Below, in pieces: positions 20,381 through 21,492 of a DNA stretch of 21,492 nucleotides. The translations under genes were made by a program, and so were the position numbers. Every line of letters begins with the position of its first letter. Within the stretch, counting starts at the first letter, position 1. Where the stretch lies: contig JAFPSR010000032.1 of assembly GCA_017413675.1 (NCBI GenBank), positions 1-21,492 of the forward strand. The letters run 5' to 3'. The notes under the pieces are model-generated. The model did not search any database. It was given only the letters and a program-made list of their open reading frames with translations, and had not been told where the DNA came from. Source of the stretch: Clostridia bacterium (GTDB lineage: Bacteria > Bacillota_A > Clostridia > Christensenellales > UBA1750).

Positions 20381-21211
20381 ATGGATCGATATGCGGAGAT
20401 CCTGAATAATCTGCTGGAGTTGGCACGGAAAGATGAAAACCTGCAGGTGATTGTCTCGATCGGATCGTCCACCAGGGAATCTCTGCCGGCAGACGAGTAT
20501 TCGGATCTGGATCTGATTCTTGTCACTTCGGATACGGAAGGATGGTTTTCGGGGAATTACCCGGAAAAACTCGGAAAGGTAAGTATTTCCTTCCTGGAAC
20601 CGACCCTCGGAGGCGGGAAGGAGCGAAGATGCATCTACGGGGAAGATAAAGATGTGGACCTGATTGTTCTGACGCCGGAACAGTTTTTCCGGGCTGTGCA
20701 GGACGGGACCGTCGGGCTGGTTATGAACCGGGGCTACAGGGTCCTGTATGATACCTGCGGCGCAGAAGAAATCCTGGAGAAAAACATATGCCGGGAGATC
20801 ACCGGGCCCGGGATTCGGCAGGGGGAATTTGACAATCTGGTAAATGACTTCTATTTCCATGTGATCTGGAGTGAAAAGAAACGTCTCCGAGGGGAACTGT
20901 GGGCGGCAAAGATGTGCGTGGATGCCTATCTGAAACGTCATCTCCTCCGTATGATCGAACTGTACTGCGCCAGGATTTCCGGAAAAGATGTCTGGCACGA
21001 TGGAAGGTTCCTGGATTGCTGGGCAGACGGATTCATTCTGGAAAGACTGCGGAAGTGTTTTGCGGAATATGAGGAAACCAGCGTAAGGAAAGCACTCCGG
21101 GAAACGTACAGTCTGTTTGGATGTCTGGCCCGGGCAGTTGCCGAAAGGGAGGGATTTCCCTATCCGGAAGAAGCGGAAAAATGCGCGTCCGCTTTAGTCG
21201 GATGCTCATAA
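20381..21211 (+). CDS. Aminoglycoside 6-adenylyltransferase-like nucleotidyltransferase
   Basis: This 276-residue protein resembles ANT(6)/AadE enzymes, which transfer AMP to the 6-hydroxyl of streptomycin. The polymerase-beta-type nucleotidyltransferase core shows G28-S-S and D42-x-D44 (EYSDLDLILV), and the third carboxylate D93 is in KDVDLIVL. The helical C-terminal domain (about 130-270) matches the family layout. AAGGAGG lies 8 nt before the ATG at 20381; in-frame starts at 20375 and GTG 20348 are less well placed. Length fits the family. It is the last gene of the TetR-GNAT group. Whether it gives resistance or modifies an endogenous compound is not clear, since many chromosomal relatives lack proven activity. 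Confidence 0.85.
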   Translation: MDRYAEILNNLLELARKDENLQVIVSIGSSTRESLPADEYSDLDLILVTSDTEGWFSGNYPEKLGKVSISFLEPTLGGGKERRCIYGEDKDVDLIVLTPEQFFRAVQDGTVGLVMNRGYRVLYDTCGAEEILEKNICREITGPGIRQGEFDNLVNDFYFHVIWSEKKRLRGELWAAKMCVDAYLKRHLLRMIELYCARISGKDVWHDGRFLDCWADGFILERLRKCFAEYEETSVRKALRETYSLFGCLARAVAEREGFPYPEEAEKCASALVGCS

Positions 21212-21266
21212 GAAAGTTTTAGATCAAAAACGATTTGGGCATCTGTCTGGCAAGGTTGGCAAACAT

Positions 21267-21304
21267 AAACGGATTGTTGATTTATTGCAACAATACGTTT
21301 TTTT
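21267..21304 (+). terminator. Terminator of the TetR-GNAT / flavodoxin / ANT(6) operon
   Basis: AAACG-g-ATTGTTG (21267-21279) pairs with CAACAAT-a-CGTTT (21288-21300), with one mismatch and an 8-nt loop. The T run continues to 21304. It lies 55 nt past the stop at 21211. Confidence 0.8.
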
Positions 21305-21352
21305 CTGTCACGAATCCATCTATTTATTGACCGCTTTTTGGATGAATGACGC

Positions 21353-21394
21353 TACATAGCGCCAGGGACTCGTTTGAATCCTTGGCGCTATGTA
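21353..21394. repeat. Long GC-rich hairpin between convergent genes
   Basis: A 16-nt left arm (21353-21368, starting TACATAGCGCCA) and a 16-nt right arm (21379-21394, ending TGGCGCTATGTA) match at 15 of 16 positions, with a 10-nt loop. No U run follows on either strand. It may end the minus-strand gene beyond 21427, or be a repetitive palindromic element. Confidence 0.7.
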
Positions 21395-21426
21395 ATGAGA
21401 ATACATGTTATCCGATAGAATTCGCA

Positions 21427-21492
21427 TTATGAAATGGCTTCCTGTCCCACAGTATACGACCATTTCCCATCGGCATTTTTCTGAGCAATGCA
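21427..21492 (-). CDS. 3' end of a minus-strand gene, partial
   Basis: From the right edge the minus strand is open for 21 codons and ends at TAA (21427-21429), giving a C terminus of the type AQKNADGKWSYTVGQEAIS. The composition (K, D, G, W, Y) looks like real protein, perhaps a surface or secreted one, but no family can be named. The rest lies outside the window. Confidence 0.45.
   Translation of the reverse strand, partial: CIAQKNADGKWSYTVGQEAIS

Overview
The window looks like chromosomal DNA from a Bacillota (Firmicutes) anaerobe, probably of the Clostridia or Erysipelotrichia type. The reasons are strong AGGAGG-type ribosome binding sites, sigma-A-like promoters, hairpin-plus-U-run terminators, a LuxS/CysK/Rrf2 sulfur locus, and the three-gene GlpA-like / FAD oxidoreductase / DUF1667 cluster typical of gut Firmicutes. 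Species cannot be assigned. G+C looks moderate, around one half by eye. I saw no rRNA, tRNA, CRISPR array, transposase or phage structural gene.

Layout. (1) 1-2.6 kb, minus strand: a class C beta-lactamase-like serine hydrolase and an M20D amidohydrolase. (2) 2.6-5.9 kb, a sulfur and metabolite-repair block: an Rrf2 regulator (+), cysK then luxS (-), and divergent to them ridA and a VOC/glyoxalase protein (+). The Rrf2 promoter and the cysK leader carry the same unusual palindrome, AATnCC-N13-GGnATT, which suggests a CymR-like cysteine regulator controlling itself and cysK. (3) 5.9-9.8 kb, minus strand: a MarR regulator overlapping a homodimer-type ABC exporter, then an MFS transporter. Two identical ACAGGTACCTGT palindromes sit on the marR promoter. 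(4) 9.8-11.4 kb, minus strand: a DUF5131 (Gp37/Gp68-like, three-cysteine) protein and an esterase-fold hydrolase. Their downstream terminator appears to be the marR operator itself. (5) 11.6-16.2 kb, plus strand: a Sapep/PepV-type dipeptidase, then a GlpA-like FAD oxidoreductase broken by a single-base frameshift, a second FAD/NAD oxidoreductase, and a DUF1667 cysteine protein. (6) 16.3-21.2 kb, plus strand: a DUF2156 acyltransferase-like protein, a GNAT acetyltransferase, a TetR-GNAT fusion, a flavodoxin-family reductase and an ANT(6)-like nucleotidyltransferase. This group is rich in small-molecule-modifying folds. (7) From 21.2 kb on the DNA looks more AT-rich. It holds a terminator, a long GC-rich hairpin and the 3' end of a minus-strand gene that leaves the window.

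The observations most worth checking are the shared Rrf2-type palindrome, the dual operator/terminator between the esterase and marR, the hairpin that appears to bring a distant Shine-Dalgarno next to the flavodoxin start codon, and the frameshift that separates the BFD iron-sulfur domain from the GlpA-like oxidoreductase. No gap between genes exceeds 300 bases.
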